In this document: positions 8,581-18,129 of the stretch, piece after piece
Position numbering within the stretch: the stretch's first letter is position 1
Layout of the letters: each line of letters starts with the position of its first letter
DNA from: Streptococcus sp. Marseille-P6264
GTDB taxonomy: Bacteria; Bacillota; Bacilli; Lactobacillales; Streptococcaceae
Direction of reading: 5' to 3'
DNA: 64,000 nt
NCBI RefSeq assembly: GCF_902460355.1
Contig: NZ_CABPTO010000001.1
Location: 62,001-126,000, forward strand
Position numbers and translations under genes: made by a program
The notes under the pieces: model-generated
Databases searched by the model: none
What the model saw: the letters and a program-made list of their open reading frames with translations, nothing else
Told to the model about the DNA's origin: nothing

Positions 8581-9196
8581 TTATATTGACTTGGCCCTGA
8601 AATACGGCGGTTTTACAAACCTAGACAGGGTCTACTTAGAGCAAGTATTGGCTGGCCTGACAGAGGAGCAGAAGCGTAGCTTTATCACTCCGCCACCTAG
8701 CGTTATCAATGCTTACTTTGCTGAGCTTTATCAGAAGAAAAGCCCAGAAGCCGCGACAGCTTATTTTCTAGAAATTACGCAAGCGCTGGACTTGTGGAAT
8801 CCGGAGCCTAGCTTTGTAGAAAGTAAACCTTTTGTCCGACTCAATCTTTCTGGCAAGTCCTATGGATTTTGCTATGAGAGTGAGGAAGTTGGCTTGGTCT
8901 TTCCTGAAAAGCCAGAGCCGGTAACAGCTGACTTGCTCTTTGAAATCGCCCAAGTCTTTCCACAGTACTTGGTCTATGAAGAAGCTGGGAGAATAAAAAC
9001 GGTACCTCTCAAAGCTGAGTCTCAAGTCGTGGATAGTCAGGCGCTGACTGCTTTGACCGATTGGCAGCAGCTGGCGGATGGCAGCCAGAGAGTCCTGGGT
9101 TACAATCAAGATGAAGTCAGTCAGCTAGCCCAGTCCTATGCTGGCAGAAAATACTATCACTCGCAGAATCGCTCTGCCATGATTTATATCATTTAG
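8573..9196 (+). CDS. Conserved hypothetical protein between hflX and rnz
   Basis: A 207-residue soluble protein starting [13 protein letters not shown]. It overlaps the hflX stop by 8 bp, with GGAAG just upstream; the longer TTG reading from 8537 lies inside hflX. No catalytic motif is recognisable. The position between hflX and rnz is conserved in pneumococcus-like genomes as I recall them, which suggests co-expression with RNA-processing genes. Function unknown. Confidence 0.75.
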   Translation: MTDYIDLALKYGGFTNLDRVYLEQVLAGLTEEQKRSFITPPPSVINAYFAELYQKKSPEAATAYFLEITQALDLWNPEPSFVESKPFVRLNLSGKSYGFCYESEEVGLVFPEKPEPVTADLLFEIAQVFPQYLVYEEAGRIKTVPLKAESQVVDSQALTALTDWQQLADGSQRVLGYNQDEVSQLAQSYAGRKYYHSQNRSAMIYII

Positions 9197-9206
9197 AAAG
9201 AAAAAC

Positions 9207-10136
9207 ATGCAATTACAATTTTTAGGAACCGGAGCCGGTCAGCCGTCCAAGGCTCGCAATGTGTCCAGTCTTGTCCTCAAGCTTTTGGAGGAAATCAATG
9301 AAGTCTGGATGTTTGACTGTGGTGAAGGCACACAGAATCGAATTCTAGAAACTACCATTAAACCTCGTAAAATTTCAAAGATTTTCATCACGCACCTGCA
9401 CGGCGATCACATTTTCGGCTTGCCGGGTTTCCTCTCTAGTAGAGCTTTTCAAGCTAATGAGGAGCAGACAGATTTGGAAATTTATGGGCCGGTTGGTATC
9501 AAGAATTTTGTGATGACAAGCCTGCGCATGTCTGGTTCCCGTCTGCCTTATCGGATTGATTTTCATGAGTTTGATGAAAATAGTCTGGGCAAGATTTTGG
9601 AAACGGACAAGTTCACTGTTTATGCGGATAAGCTAGACCACACGATTTTCTGCGTGGGCTATCGGGTCATGCAGAAAGATTTGGAAGGTACGCTAGATGC
9701 GGACAAGCTGCGCGAGGCGGGCGTTCCTTTTGGTCCCCTCTTTGGCCAAGTCAAGAATGGTCAGGATATCGTCCTCGAAGATGGCACGAAGATTATCGCA
9801 GCTGATTATATCTCAGCTCCTCGCCCGGGTAAGACCATTACCATCTTGGGTGACACTAGAAAGACTGATTCAAGTGTTCGCTTGGCTGTGGCGGCAGATG
9901 TGCTGGTTCATGAAGCGACCTATGGCAAGGGAGATGAAAAGATGGCTCGCAAGCATGGGCATTCGACTAATATGCAGGCTGCGGAAGTTGCTAAGGAAGC
10001 CGGTGTCAAACGCCTCCTGCTCAATCATGTCAGTGCCCGTTTCTTATCGAAAGACATTAGCCAAATGCGCCGTGATGCAAGTAGCGTCTTTGAAAATGTC
10101 CATGTAGTCAAGGATTTGGAAGAGGTTGAGTTATAA
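9207..10136 (+). CDS. rnz: Ribonuclease Z
   Basis: Metallo-beta-lactamase-fold endonuclease that trims the 3' end of tRNA precursors. 309 residues, the usual length for the short form. The zinc-binding motif [13 protein letters not shown] is near residue 61, and downstream metal ligands appear in GDTRKTD and the C-terminal [10 protein letters not shown]. The start is 10 bp after the preceding stop. Confidence 0.96.
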   Translation: MQLQFLGTGAGQPSKARNVSSLVLKLLEEINEVWMFDCGEGTQNRILETTIKPRKISKIFITHLHGDHIFGLPGFLSSRAFQANEEQTDLEIYGPVGIKNFVMTSLRMSGSRLPYRIDFHEFDENSLGKILETDKFTVYADKLDHTIFCVGYRVMQKDLEGTLDADKLREAGVPFGPLFGQVKNGQDIVLEDGTKIIAADYISAPRPGKTITILGDTRKTDSSVRLAVAADVLVHEATYGKGDEKMARKHGHSTNMQAAEVAKEAGVKRLLLNHVSARFLSKDISQMRRDASSVFENVHVVKDLEEVEL

Positions 10137-10174
10137 TTTCCATTTTAGGACAGTTGTCTTGAGAGGAAAATAGG

Positions 10175-10666
10175 ATGGCAGTTAAAAATCGTTTATTGGA
10201 TAAAGCTGATTGGTATATTGAGGATGCCTTAGCCAATTATCTTTACAGCTACCAATTACAAAATGAAGGATTGACACAAGATGATTACCGAGAGATTCAT
10301 CGTTGGGCTGCGAATCATATTGGTTTCTTCGTGACTTGGCTAATCCAGCATGATGCAAAGGAAATGATTACTCCTGATGAAGAAACATCACTCCAAAGTG
10401 TCAAAGACGAGCAAACTTTGGGTGTGGATTACGTTCTAGATTGGTGTGATGGCAAATTGGGAACAATGGATGTCAAAAAGGGCTTTCAGGCTTTTGTGAA
10501 CGACTATTATGAGCATCAGTACATGAAGGATTATTCCGAATTTGTAGTCAATGACTTGTACGACCTACCTTTGGAATTTTTAGGTAGCTGGGAGGATTAT
10601 CATCTTTTTGCTCCGGTCATTGATCAAGCTTATGCTGACTATTCAGCTGGAAAAAGATTTCATTAA
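10175..10666 (+). CDS. Conserved hypothetical protein with HIGxFxxW-type motif
   Basis: A 163-residue acidic soluble protein starting MAVKNRLLDKADWYIED. It contains AANHIGFFVTWLIQHD, a pattern I associate loosely with a DUF7832-like family of uncharacterised or immunity-type proteins; this is a weak match made by eye. The ribosome binding site is GAGAGGA at about 10159-10165. It sits 38 bp after rnz and 24 bp before the SDR gene. No signal peptide or membrane segment. Confidence 0.6.
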   Translation: MAVKNRLLDKADWYIEDALANYLYSYQLQNEGLTQDDYREIHRWAANHIGFFVTWLIQHDAKEMITPDEETSLQSVKDEQTLGVDYVLDWCDGKLGTMDVKKGFQAFVNDYYEHQYMKDYSEFVVNDLYDLPLEFLGSWEDYHLFAPVIDQAYADYSAGKRFH

Positions 10667-10690
10667 ATTAACAACACGAAAGGCAGAACA

Positions 10691-11446
10691 ATGCGTACCA
10701 TCATTATTACAGGAGCTAGCGGTGGGCTGGCTCAGGAAATGGTTAAGCTCTTGCCCCATGACCGACTGATTTTGGTTGGGCGGAGCAAGGCCAAGCTGGA
10801 AAAACTCTATGGAGAAAAAGACAATCTTGACCTAGTCGAGCTGGATATTACAGACAGCTCGGCTTTGGAAAGCTTTGCTGAGCGAATTGACAGCCAGTAC
10901 GGTCATGTCGATGTCCTAGTCAATAACGCTGGCTATGGTATTTTTGAGGAATTTGATAAAATAAGTTCAAGCGATATCGAGGCCATGTTTGAGGTCAATA
11001 CCTTTGCCCTGATGAATCTGTCCCGTATCTTTGGGGCTCGCATGAAGCAGGCAGGTCAAGGTCATATTGTCAATATCGTTAGTATGGCCGGTCTCATTGC
11101 CAGCAGCAAGTCTAGTCTGTATTCGGCGACCAAGTTTGCGGCTATTGGCTTTTCCAATGCCCTGCGTTTGGAGCTTCTGCCTTTTGGGGTCTATGTCACG
11201 ACGGTAAATCCCGGTCCTATCAAAACAGCCTTTTTCGATCAGGCAGATCCTGACGGTTCCTATGTAAAAGCAGTCGACAAATATATGCTTGAGCCAGACT
11301 TTGTAGCAGGCAAAATTGTCAAATCCTTTGGCAAAAAGAAGCGGGAAATCAACCTGCCTGGCATTCTCAATCTAGCCCACAAGCTGTATACACTGTTTCC
11401 AAGAATGGCCGACAAGATGGCGGCCAGTATGTTTAACTATAAATGA
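10691..11446 (+). CDS. Short-chain dehydrogenase/reductase (SDR)
   Basis: Classical SDR oxidoreductase of 251 residues. The cofactor motif TGASGGLA is at residues 7-14, the structural NNAG motif follows, and the active-site Ser is in VSMAGLIASSKSS with catalytic YSATK. The basic loop after beta-2 (GRSKAKL) suggests NADP(H). The substrate cannot be told. The C-terminus (NLPGILNLAHKLYTLFPRMADKM) is typical of the streptococcal SDR found after rnz. Confidence 0.9.
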   Translation: MRTIIITGASGGLAQEMVKLLPHDRLILVGRSKAKLEKLYGEKDNLDLVELDITDSSALESFAERIDSQYGHVDVLVNNAGYGIFEEFDKISSSDIEAMFEVNTFALMNLSRIFGARMKQAGQGHIVNIVSMAGLIASSKSSLYSATKFAAIGFSNALRLELLPFGVYVTTVNPGPIKTAFFDQADPDGSYVKAVDKYMLEPDFVAGKIVKSFGKKKREINLPGILNLAHKLYTLFPRMADKMAASMFNYK

Positions 11447-11452
11447 GGTTTT

Positions 11453-12163
11453 ATGACAGCTAATCTACAAGCCTACAAGGCACATCTGCAGGCGCCTTGG
11501 GGCAAGCTTCAGTATGATATTATTTTTGCCTTTCTAGAGTCGCTGAAGGGTCAGAAAATCCTTGATTTCGGTAGCGGTTTTGGACTTGTGGCTGATTTTT
11601 TAGCAGAAAACAACCAAGTGACCGCCATCGAGCCGAACCCAGAAATGATTTCTGAGCGCAAGCAGGACTTTTATTATGAGCAATTGCAAGGTAGCTTGGA
11701 TCTTCTGCAAACCTTACCAGACCAGTCTTTTGATGTCATCGTTTGTCATAATGTCTTAGAGTATGTGTCAGAACCGACCCTCTATTTGACAGAATTTTCC
11801 CGCCTCTTAAAAAAGGACGGCAAAATTTCTCTGGTCAAGCATCACGAGGTTGGACGCATTATGCATACGGTGGTTTTTGAAAATGACACAGAGAAGGCCC
11901 AGCAGCTTTTAGCGGGTCAGGAATATCAAACCCATAGCATGGGAGCTGCTAAGGTTTATCAGGTTCAGGAAGTTATCTCAGGTTTGCCATTAGAAGTTGA
12001 GGATTATCAGGGAGTACGGATTTTTTACGGGCTGCAATCCAATGACTACAAAACGGCCCCTGACTGGTCTGAAAAGATGCTTGAAATGGAGCTGGCTGTC
12101 TGCAACCAATCTCCTTATCGAGACATCGCTGCCTTTCAGCATCTTTGTCTGAGGAAGTACTAA
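11453..12163 (+). CDS. SAM-dependent methyltransferase
   Basis: Class I methyltransferase of 236 residues. Motif I is ILDFGSGFGLVADFLAE (about residues 32-48), followed by an acidic end of beta-2 (VTAIEPNPEM) and DVIVCHNVLEYV as motif IV. The start lies 6 bp after the SDR stop, so the two are probably one transcript. The substrate is unknown; the fold is that of small-molecule or biotin-synthesis-type methyltransferases. Confidence 0.85.
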   Translation: MTANLQAYKAHLQAPWGKLQYDIIFAFLESLKGQKILDFGSGFGLVADFLAENNQVTAIEPNPEMISERKQDFYYEQLQGSLDLLQTLPDQSFDVIVCHNVLEYVSEPTLYLTEFSRLLKKDGKISLVKHHEVGRIMHTVVFENDTEKAQQLLAGQEYQTHSMGAAKVYQVQEVISGLPLEVEDYQGVRIFYGLQSNDYKTAPDWSEKMLEMELAVCNQSPYRDIAAFQHLCLRKY

Positions 12164-12203
12164 ATCCATTTATTAAGCACAATCTTCCTAGGGAGAACTA
12201 TTT

Positions 12204-13256
12204 ATGGCAGAAAGAAATGTCAGAGAGCCTGAGCAGCCGGTCAACTACGCCATGCTCAGTTTATTTCAGTATCTGGCTTCAATTTTGGTAATCTTGGTGC
12301 ATTGCCAGCGGCTTTTTGAGAATGAAATTCTCCATTTTACTCAGAAAAGTATGTTTGGTCGTATGGCAGTGCCTTTTTTCCTGATTTCATCAGCTTTTAT
12401 GCTAAAATCCAGCTTGGCTAAGAAGCAGGAAATGAAGCTGTATATGAAGCGTGTTTTGAAGCAGTATCTTTTGTGGAGCGGGATTTATGTCCCTTATGCC
12501 TTGGCCTATTTTTGGACCTTGCCACTTCCTAAACATTATGCTCCATTAGCCTTATTGGCTGGACTTTTGTATATCGGTTTATGCTATCAGCTTTGGTATA
12601 TTCCTGCCTTTCTTTTGGGATTTTTACTTGTTCACTATTTTTATAGAAAATGGGGTGCTAGAAAGACGGGGATTTTTTTACTCTTGCTTTATGTAATGGG
12701 GTCGATCGAGACATACTACGCTTATTTTTCAAATAGCTGGCTTACCCAGTCATTTGATGCCTATGCTAAAGTTTTCTTCACCACCCGAAATGGCCTTTTC
12801 TATACTCCCATTTTTGTTTACTTGGGCTATCTCCTTTATGATTATCGGCATTTCAGCCTTTTCAGGGACAGTGTTGGGAAAAAGCTATTCTTGTCTGGCC
12901 TTCTTTTGTTGCTAGATGGGTGGATTGTCTTTATTCACCAAGGGATTGACAAGAATTTCTTTTTAGCTTTGCCTCTCTTTGCTCTATTTCTGGTGAATTG
13001 GGTTTTACGTACAAGAATTGGTCAAAAATGGCGTCTTTATCACCTTAAAGAATTGAGCGTTTTATATTTCTTTTTGCATCCGATTTTTATAGAATCCTCT
13101 TTCTATCTGCTCCAGAAGACCGATTTTGCCAAATGGCAGCAGGGAAGGATTGTCTTTTTGCTAACCTTGTTCTTAACTCATCTAAGTGCTGAAGTCATTT
13201 TATTGGCTCGGAAGCGCTTGTTCTTGAAGCAAAGACTTACAAAGGGAATAGGATGA
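12204..13256 (+). CDS. Acyltransferase-3 family membrane protein
   Basis: A 350-residue integral membrane protein with about ten hydrophobic helices. The N-terminal FQYLASILVILVHCQRLF (with its HC motif) and the RMAVPFFLISSAFML stretch are characteristic of acyltransferase family 3, which moves acyl groups, often acetyl, onto cell-surface glycans or other extracellular substrates. The C-terminal EVILLARKRLFLKQRLTKG is basic and cytoplasmic. It is the last gene before the strong terminator at 13371-13425. The substrate is unknown. Confidence 0.8.
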   Translation: MAERNVREPEQPVNYAMLSLFQYLASILVILVHCQRLFENEILHFTQKSMFGRMAVPFFLISSAFMLKSSLAKKQEMKLYMKRVLKQYLLWSGIYVPYALAYFWTLPLPKHYAPLALLAGLLYIGLCYQLWYIPAFLLGFLLVHYFYRKWGARKTGIFLLLLYVMGSIETYYAYFSNSWLTQSFDAYAKVFFTTRNGLFYTPIFVYLGYLLYDYRHFSLFRDSVGKKLFLSGLLLLLDGWIVFIHQGIDKNFFLALPLFALFLVNWVLRTRIGQKWRLYHLKELSVLYFFLHPIFIESSFYLLQKTDFAKWQQGRIVFLLTLFLTHLSAEVILLARKRLFLKQRLTKGIG

Positions 13257-13370
13257 CGAATGAGAGCTAGTGAGTCGGATATGGCGATTGGAGAAGTCCT
13301 AGCTGGTAAGAGAAAATCCAGCAAAATTGTCCTTGCTCAAATTTTAACCGATTGAGGAAGTAAAACATAA

Positions 13371-13425
13371 AGTGATGGAACAGAAGAAATATTCCGTGCC
13401 TTTTTCTTCTGTTCTGTCGCTTTTT
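13371..13425 (+). terminator. Rho-independent terminator before recJ
   Basis: A perfect 12-bp stem, GAACAGAAGAAA with TTTCTTCTGTTC, extended outward with weaker pairs and followed by five T at 13421-13425. It separates the accessory operon from recJ. Confidence 0.85.
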
Positions 13426-13427
13426 CA

Positions 13428-13436
13428 TGTTATAAT
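13428..13436 (+). promoter_or_regulatory. Extended -10 promoter of recJ
   Basis: TGTTATAAT directly after the terminator T-run. No good -35 element is visible. Confidence 0.6.
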
Positions 13437-13475
13437 ATTCAGACAAGATTGAACGGAGAAAGTGTTTCACTTATC

Positions 13476-15695
13476 ATGATTAGCTCAAAATACGACTGGC
13501 AGTTTGCCACTAATTTTACAGATGAAAAATTTTTAAAAAAGGCTAAGAAAGCTGGATTAGAACCTGCCGCTGCCAGTCTTCTTTACCAAAGAGGTGTGCA
13601 GACTGAAGAGGCTTTACAGGAATTTTTGGAGCCTAGTTTAGACCAGCTTCACGACCCTTATGACCTGCATGATATGGAGAGGGCAGTGGAGCGAATTCGC
13701 TCAGCGATTGAGAATTACGAGCAGATTTTGATCTATGGTGATTATGATGCTGATGGGATGACCTCAGCTTCTATTGTCAAAGAAGCTCTGGAGCAGCTGG
13801 GGGCTGAGTGTCAGGTCTATCTGCCCAATCGCTTTACGGACGGCTATGGTCCTAATAGCAGTGTTTACAAGTATTTTATTGAAAATCAAGATATCTCGCT
13901 CATTATTACAGTGGATAATGGAGTGGCGGGATTTGAAGCGATCGAGCTGGCCCAGTCTTTTGGCGTAGATGTCATCGTGACGGATCACCACTCCATGCCT
14001 GAGGAGTTGCCAAACGCCTATGCGATCGTCCATCCGGAACATAGCGGAGCGGATTACCCTTTCAAGCATCTAGCTGGTTGTGGGGTGGCTTTTAAGCTGG
14101 CAACAGCCTTGCTGGAAGAAGTCCAAGTCGAACTTTTGGACTTAGTAGCCATTGGCACCATTGCCGATATGGTCAGTCTGACGGGGGAGAATCGGATCTT
14201 GGTCAAATACGGCCTTTCCGTCCTCAAAAATACCCAGAGAATAGGTCTACAGGAACTCTTCAAAATAGCTGGTATTCAGCCAGATGAACTGGATGAAGAA
14301 ACGGTTGGCTTTCAGCTTGCTCCCCGACTCAACGCCTTAGGACGGTTGGATGATCCCAATCCGGCGGTTGAGCTTTTGACCGGCTTTGACGATGAAGAAG
14401 CTCGTGACATTGCTCTCATGATCAACCAGAAAAATGACGAGCGCAAGGAAATTGTCCAGCAGATTTATGAAGAAGCACAAACCATGCTGGACCCTAAGAG
14501 ACCAGTGCAAGTGCTGGCTAAGGAAGGATGGAATCCTGGAGTGCTAGGGATTGTCGCTGGGCGCTTGCTGGAAGAGCTGCACCAGCCAGTCATAGTGCTT
14601 AATATCGAGGATGGCATTGCTAAGGGCAGCGCCCGCAGTATTGAAGCGGTCAATATTTTTGAGGCTTTGGACAGCCACCGTGATCTCTTTGTAGCCTTTG
14701 GCGGGCACGCTGGAGCGGCTGGAATGACTCTTGAAGCAGACAAGCTGGCGGAGCTTGCTGATATCTTGACAGAGTATATCTTAGACAATGATTTGGATTT
14801 GACTGGCAAAACAGCCCTGTATTTAGATGAGGAGCTACACCTGCCAGAACTAACCCTGGATACGCTCAAAAGCTTTGAGAGACTGGCGCCTTTTGGTATG
14901 GACAATAAGAAGCCGCTTTTTTACCTCAAGGATTTTAAAGTGGACAATGCTCGGACTATGGGGACTGGCAATAGCCATCTCAAGCTGAAAATTTCTCAGG
15001 AAGATGCATCTTTTGAAGTAGTTGCCTTTGGGCAAGGAAGCCTGGCGACAGAATTTGCCCAGACCAAGAATCTAGAGCTAGCTGTCAGCCTCTCTGTCAA
15101 TAAATGGAACGGCCAGACCAGTCTCCAGCTCATGCTGGTAGATGCTCGTGTGGACGGCGTACAGCTTTTCAATATCCGCAGCAAAAATGCGACGCTGCCT
15201 GACAAGGTTCCAGTTTTGCGTTTCACAGAGGAATTGCCGGATTTGACAAATAGCAGAGCAGTTGTGGTTTATGACCTGCCCGATGACTTGCAGGACTTGA
15301 AGAAGATTCTTCAGTCTCAGGATTTTGAAGCGATTTACTTTAAGAATGAGATTGCCAAGCCTTACTATCTGACTGGTTATGGTACTCGTGAGCAATTTGC
15401 TAAACTCTACAAGACAATCTATCAGTTCCCCGAGTTTGACGTCCGATATAAACTCAAAGAGTTGGCGGCTTATCTGAAAATCGACCCGATTCTCTTGGTC
15501 AAAATGATTCAGATTTTTGAAGAGCTGGGCTTTGTCAGCATCACCGAAGGCGTCATGACGGTCAATAAGGAAGCTGAAAAGAAAGAAATTGATAGCAGTC
15601 TTATTTACCAAGACCTCAAGCGCCTAGTCAAAGAACAAGAACTCATGGCTCTGGGCACTGTGCAGGAGATTTATGACTATCTCATGGATTGCTAG
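13476..15695 (+). CDS. recJ: Single-stranded-DNA exonuclease RecJ
   Basis: 5'-3' single-strand exonuclease of recombination and base-excision repair, 739 residues. DHH-family motifs are visible: [19 protein letters not shown] and VTDHHSMP, then the DHHA1 region with [13 protein letters not shown] long C-terminal extension is typical of streptococcal RecJ. The start is placed at ATG 13476 ([10 protein letters not shown]); the longer TTG reading from 13449 is not supported because the GGAG at 13454 would lie inside it. Confidence 0.95.
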   Translation: MISSKYDWQFATNFTDEKFLKKAKKAGLEPAAASLLYQRGVQTEEALQEFLEPSLDQLHDPYDLHDMERAVERIRSAIENYEQILIYGDYDADGMTSASIVKEALEQLGAECQVYLPNRFTDGYGPNSSVYKYFIENQDISLIITVDNGVAGFEAIELAQSFGVDVIVTDHHSMPEELPNAYAIVHPEHSGADYPFKHLAGCGVAFKLATALLEEVQVELLDLVAIGTIADMVSLTGENRILVKYGLSVLKNTQRIGLQELFKIAGIQPDELDEETVGFQLAPRLNALGRLDDPNPAVELLTGFDDEEARDIALMINQKNDERKEIVQQIYEEAQTMLDPKRPVQVLAKEGWNPGVLGIVAGRLLEELHQPVIVLNIEDGIAKGSARSIEAVNIFEALDSHRDLFVAFGGHAGAAGMTLEADKLAELADILTEYILDNDLDLTGKTALYLDEELHLPELTLDTLKSFERLAPFGMDNKKPLFYLKDFKVDNARTMGTGNSHLKLKISQEDASFEVVAFGQGSLATEFAQTKNLELAVSLSVNKWNGQTSLQLMLVDARVDGVQLFNIRSKNATLPDKVPVLRFTEELPDLTNSRAVVVYDLPDDLQDLKKILQSQDFEAIYFKNEIAKPYYLTGYGTREQFAKLYKTIYQFPEFDVRYKLKELAAYLKIDPILLVKMIQIFEELGFVSITEGVMTVNKEAEKKEIDSSLIYQDLKRLVKEQELMALGTVQEIYDYLMDC

Positions 15696-15774
15696 GGAAA
15701 AGGCCTCCTTGTTTTACAAATCTTTCATATCTAAAAATATTTGAAAGTCTGCTAGAGCCTTTTTGGATAAAACA

Positions 15775-15783
15775 TGGTATAAT
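15775..15783 (+). promoter_or_regulatory. Extended -10 promoter of apt
   Basis: TGGTATAAT located 35 bp upstream of the apt ATG. Confidence 0.6.
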
Positions 15784-15817
15784 AGAGAGTAAAAAATTTT
15801 TTGAAAGAAAGAACATT

Positions 15818-16330
15818 ATGAATTTAAAAGATTATATTGCAACTATTGAAAACTACCCAACGGAAGGTATTCTCTTCCGCGATATTAGCCCTTTAATGGC
15901 TGATGGAAATGCCTATAGCTACGCTGTACGTGAAATTGTCCAGTATGCGACTGACAAGCAAATCGACATGATTGTTGGTCCAGAAGCGCGTGGCTTTATC
16001 GTAGGCTGTCCAGTTGCCTTTGAATTAGGAGTTGGCTTTGCTCCTGTCCGTAAGCCTGGCAAACTTCCACGTGAAGTTATCTCAGCTGACTATGAAAAAG
16101 AGTACGGTGTAGATACTCTGACTATGCATGCGGATGCAATCAAACCTGGTCAACGCGTTCTGATTGTCGATGACCTTCTTGCAACTGGTGGAACTGTTAA
16201 GGCGACCATTGAGATGATTGAGCGTCTTGGTGGCGTAGTGGCTGGTTGTGCCTTCCTCATCGAGTTGGATGAGCTTAAAGGCCGCGAAGCAATCGGCGAT
16301 TATGACTATAAAGTATTGATGCACTACTAA
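15818..16330 (+). CDS. apt: Adenine phosphoribosyltransferase
   Basis: Salvage enzyme making AMP from adenine and PRPP. 170 residues, the normal length, starting at ATG 15818 ([14 protein letters not shown]). The PRPP-binding signature [13 protein letters not shown] is near residue 112, and the adenine-binding region FRDISPLM is near residue 25. The longer frame starting at 15689 includes the promoter and is not used. recJ followed by apt is a common streptococcal order. Confidence 0.97.
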   Translation: MNLKDYIATIENYPTEGILFRDISPLMADGNAYSYAVREIVQYATDKQIDMIVGPEARGFIVGCPVAFELGVGFAPVRKPGKLPREVISADYEKEYGVDTLTMHADAIKPGQRVLIVDDLLATGGTVKATIEMIERLGGVVAGCAFLIELDELKGREAIGDYDYKVLMHY

Positions 16331-16333
16331 AGA

Positions 16334-16350
16334 TATAGCTTATTACTATA
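16334..16350. promoter_or_regulatory. Putative MtaR/MetR-type (MET) box 1
   Basis: TATAGCTTATTACTATA is a 17-bp interrupted palindrome that closely resembles the streptococcal LysR-type methionine-regulator site (TATAGTTTnAAACTATA). It lies 34 bp upstream of a second such site. It could alternatively be read as a small hairpin after apt, but there is no T-run. Confidence 0.5.
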
Positions 16351-16367
16351 TCTAGTTAGAGAAAAAG

Positions 16368-16384
16368 TATAATTGAAAACTATA
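16368..16384. promoter_or_regulatory. Putative MtaR/MetR-type (MET) box 2
   Basis: TATAATTGAAAACTATA differs from the consensus TATAGTTTnAAACTATA at only a few central positions. It overlaps the -35 hexamer of the metA promoter. Confidence 0.6.
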
Positions 16385-16401
16385 TCTCCTTTGAGTATAA
16401 T
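16373..16401 (+). promoter_or_regulatory. Promoter of metA
   Basis: TTGAAA (16373-16378), a 17-bp spacer and TATAAT (16396-16401). Confidence 0.75.
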
Positions 16402-16430
16402 AGGTATATTAAACAAAAGGAGATATTTTC

Positions 16431-17372
16431 ATGCCTATCAAGATTGATAAGAAGCTTCCAGCAGTTGAAATTTTAAGCTCTGAGAATATCTTTGTCATGG
16501 ATGATGACCGGGCAGATCATCAGGATATCCGCCCCTTGAATATCTTGATACTCAATCTTATGCCCCAGAAAATGGTGACGGAAACTCAGATTTTGCGTCA
16601 TTTGGCCAATACGCCCTTGCAGCTGACTATTGAGTTTCTTTATATGACTTCTCATACGTCAAAGACTACCCAAGTGGAACATATGCAGACCTTTTACAAG
16701 ACTTTTGATGAGGTCAAACATCGTTTCTTTGATGGCTTGATTATCACAGGAGCGCCAGTAGAACATCTGCCTTTTGAGGCGGTGGACTATTGGGAGGAAT
16801 TCCAGCAGGTGATTGAATGGTCCAAGACTCATGTCTTTTCGACTTTACATATCTGTTGGGGAGCACAGGCTGGCCTTTATGCCCGCTATGGCGTAGATAA
16901 GCACCAGATGGAAGAGAAGCTTTCGGGTGTTTACGAGCAGTCAGCTCCAAGCAATAATCTGCTTTTCAGAGGTTTTGATGATGAATTTATCACGCCTCAT
17001 TCAAGGCATACAGAGGTGCTGAAGGAAGACATTTTGAATCTGACCAATCTAGAAATTCTCTCTGAGGGAGAAAAGACTGGCTTGTCTGTTTTGGCAAGTC
17101 GTGACTTGCGGGAGGTGTATAGCTTTGGTCACATGGAATATGACCGTGATACCCTTGCCAAGGAGTATTTCCGTGATTTGGAAGCGGGCAAGGATCCTCA
17201 TATTCCTGAAAATTATTTCAAGAATGATGATGTGAATGAGACACCTTGTCTGCGCTGGAGTTTGGCGGCAGCTCTCTTTTTCAGTAACTGGGTCAATTAT
17301 GCAGTTTATCAAGAAACGCCATTTGATTGGCAAAGTCCAGAGAATGATGCATCCTTCTTTGCTTATTTATAA
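16431..17372 (+). CDS. metA: Homoserine O-acyltransferase (MetA), probably acetyl-CoA-specific
   Basis: Activates homoserine as the first committed step of methionine synthesis. 313 residues. The catalytic Cys142 is in [12 protein letters not shown], and the downstream His-containing stretches (SRHTEV, GHMEYD) fit the family. Proteins like this are usually labelled succinyltransferases. However, residue 111 here is Glu (GAPVEHLPF), and in characterised MetA enzymes Glu at 111 goes with acetyl-CoA use and Gly with succinyl-CoA. Two tandem MET-box-like sites upstream point to methionine-responsive control. The ribosome binding site is AAGGAG at about 16417-16422. Confidence 0.95.
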   Translation: MPIKIDKKLPAVEILSSENIFVMDDDRADHQDIRPLNILILNLMPQKMVTETQILRHLANTPLQLTIEFLYMTSHTSKTTQVEHMQTFYKTFDEVKHRFFDGLIITGAPVEHLPFEAVDYWEEFQQVIEWSKTHVFSTLHICWGAQAGLYARYGVDKHQMEEKLSGVYEQSAPSNNLLFRGFDDEFITPHSRHTEVLKEDILNLTNLEILSEGEKTGLSVLASRDLREVYSFGHMEYDRDTLAKEYFRDLEAGKDPHIPENYFKNDDVNETPCLRWSLAAALFFSNWVNYAVYQETPFDWQSPENDASFFAYL

Positions 17373-17381
17373 AGAGGTACT

Positions 17382-18062
17382 ATGACTTATTTAGCAGCTT
17401 ACAAAAATGGCAACTTGGTTCTTCCAAGTGCCCTCTTTTTGCATTTTAAAGAAATTTTTGATTCCAGCGATGATTTTTTGGTCTGGCAGTTTTTCTATCT
17501 GCAAAATACCACCTCAATGGAGGAGTTTGCGCCCAGTCAGATTGCAGAGCATATTGGTAAGACCTTATCCGAGGTTAATCGTTCCATGTCTCATCTGACG
17601 GAAAAGGGCTTGCTCCAGTATAGAACCATCGAACTGAATGGGGAAATCGAGGCGATTTTTGATGCTTCACCAGCCTTAGAAAAGCTAGACGAGATTCTAG
17701 GCACTTCCAGTCCTACTGGGTCAAGGACAACGTCTGATGGTAACCTTCTCAAGGAACTGGTTGAGACATTCCAGAAAGAGTTGGGGCGTCTTTTGACTCC
17801 ATTTGAAATCGAGGATTTGACCAAGACTATTAAGGACGATCAAATCAATCCAGATTTGGTCAAGGCTGCCTTACGCGAAGCGGTTTTCAATGGCAAAGCC
17901 AATTGGAAATATATTCAGGCTATCTTGCGTAATTGGCGGCGAGAAGGCATTACAAGTCCAGCTCAGGTAGAAGCCAAACGGGCGGAACGTGAAGCAAGCA
18001 ATCCACAGAATGTAACGGTTTCGGATGATTTCCTCAATGCCATGAATTTGTGGAAGGACTGA
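17382..18062 (+). CDS. dnaD: DnaD-domain replication protein
   Basis: Primosome component for replication initiation and restart. 226 residues with an N-terminal winged-helix (about 1-95; PSQIAEHIGKTLSEVNRSMSHL) and a C-terminal DnaB_2/DnaD domain ending in ANWKYIQAILRNWRREGI, the typical signature. It lies 9 bp behind metA with a GAGG site, so part of its expression may follow metA. No nth gene follows, although dnaD-nth is common elsewhere. Confidence 0.93.
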   Translation: MTYLAAYKNGNLVLPSALFLHFKEIFDSSDDFLVWQFFYLQNTTSMEEFAPSQIAEHIGKTLSEVNRSMSHLTEKGLLQYRTIELNGEIEAIFDASPALEKLDEILGTSSPTGSRTTSDGNLLKELVETFQKELGRLLTPFEIEDLTKTIKDDQINPDLVKAALREAVFNGKANWKYIQAILRNWRREGITSPAQVEAKRAEREASNPQNVTVSDDFLNAMNLWKD

Positions 18063-18079
18063 ATTTACTAGATTTACAG

Positions 18080-18112
18080 TGGCCTGTTAGATATGACAGG
18101 CCCTTGGTTTTA
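18080..18112 (+). terminator. Rho-independent terminator after dnaD
   Basis: GGCCTGT (18081-18087) pairs with ACAGGCC (18096-18102), followed by a T-rich stretch. Confidence 0.7.
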
Positions 18113-18129
18113 TAAAAAAGGAGAAAAGT

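Noticed and set aside
9697..10107. 136-codon + strand frame inside rnz
   Set aside because: Out-of-frame shadow of rnz with biased composition.
15078..15611. 177-codon minus-strand frame
   Set aside because: Antisense to the end of recJ; no ribosome binding site or family resemblance.
16332..16352. apt terminator at the GATATAG/CTATATC inverted repeat
   Set aside because: The stem is short and AT-rich with no T-run; a MET-box reading fits the spacing and consensus better.
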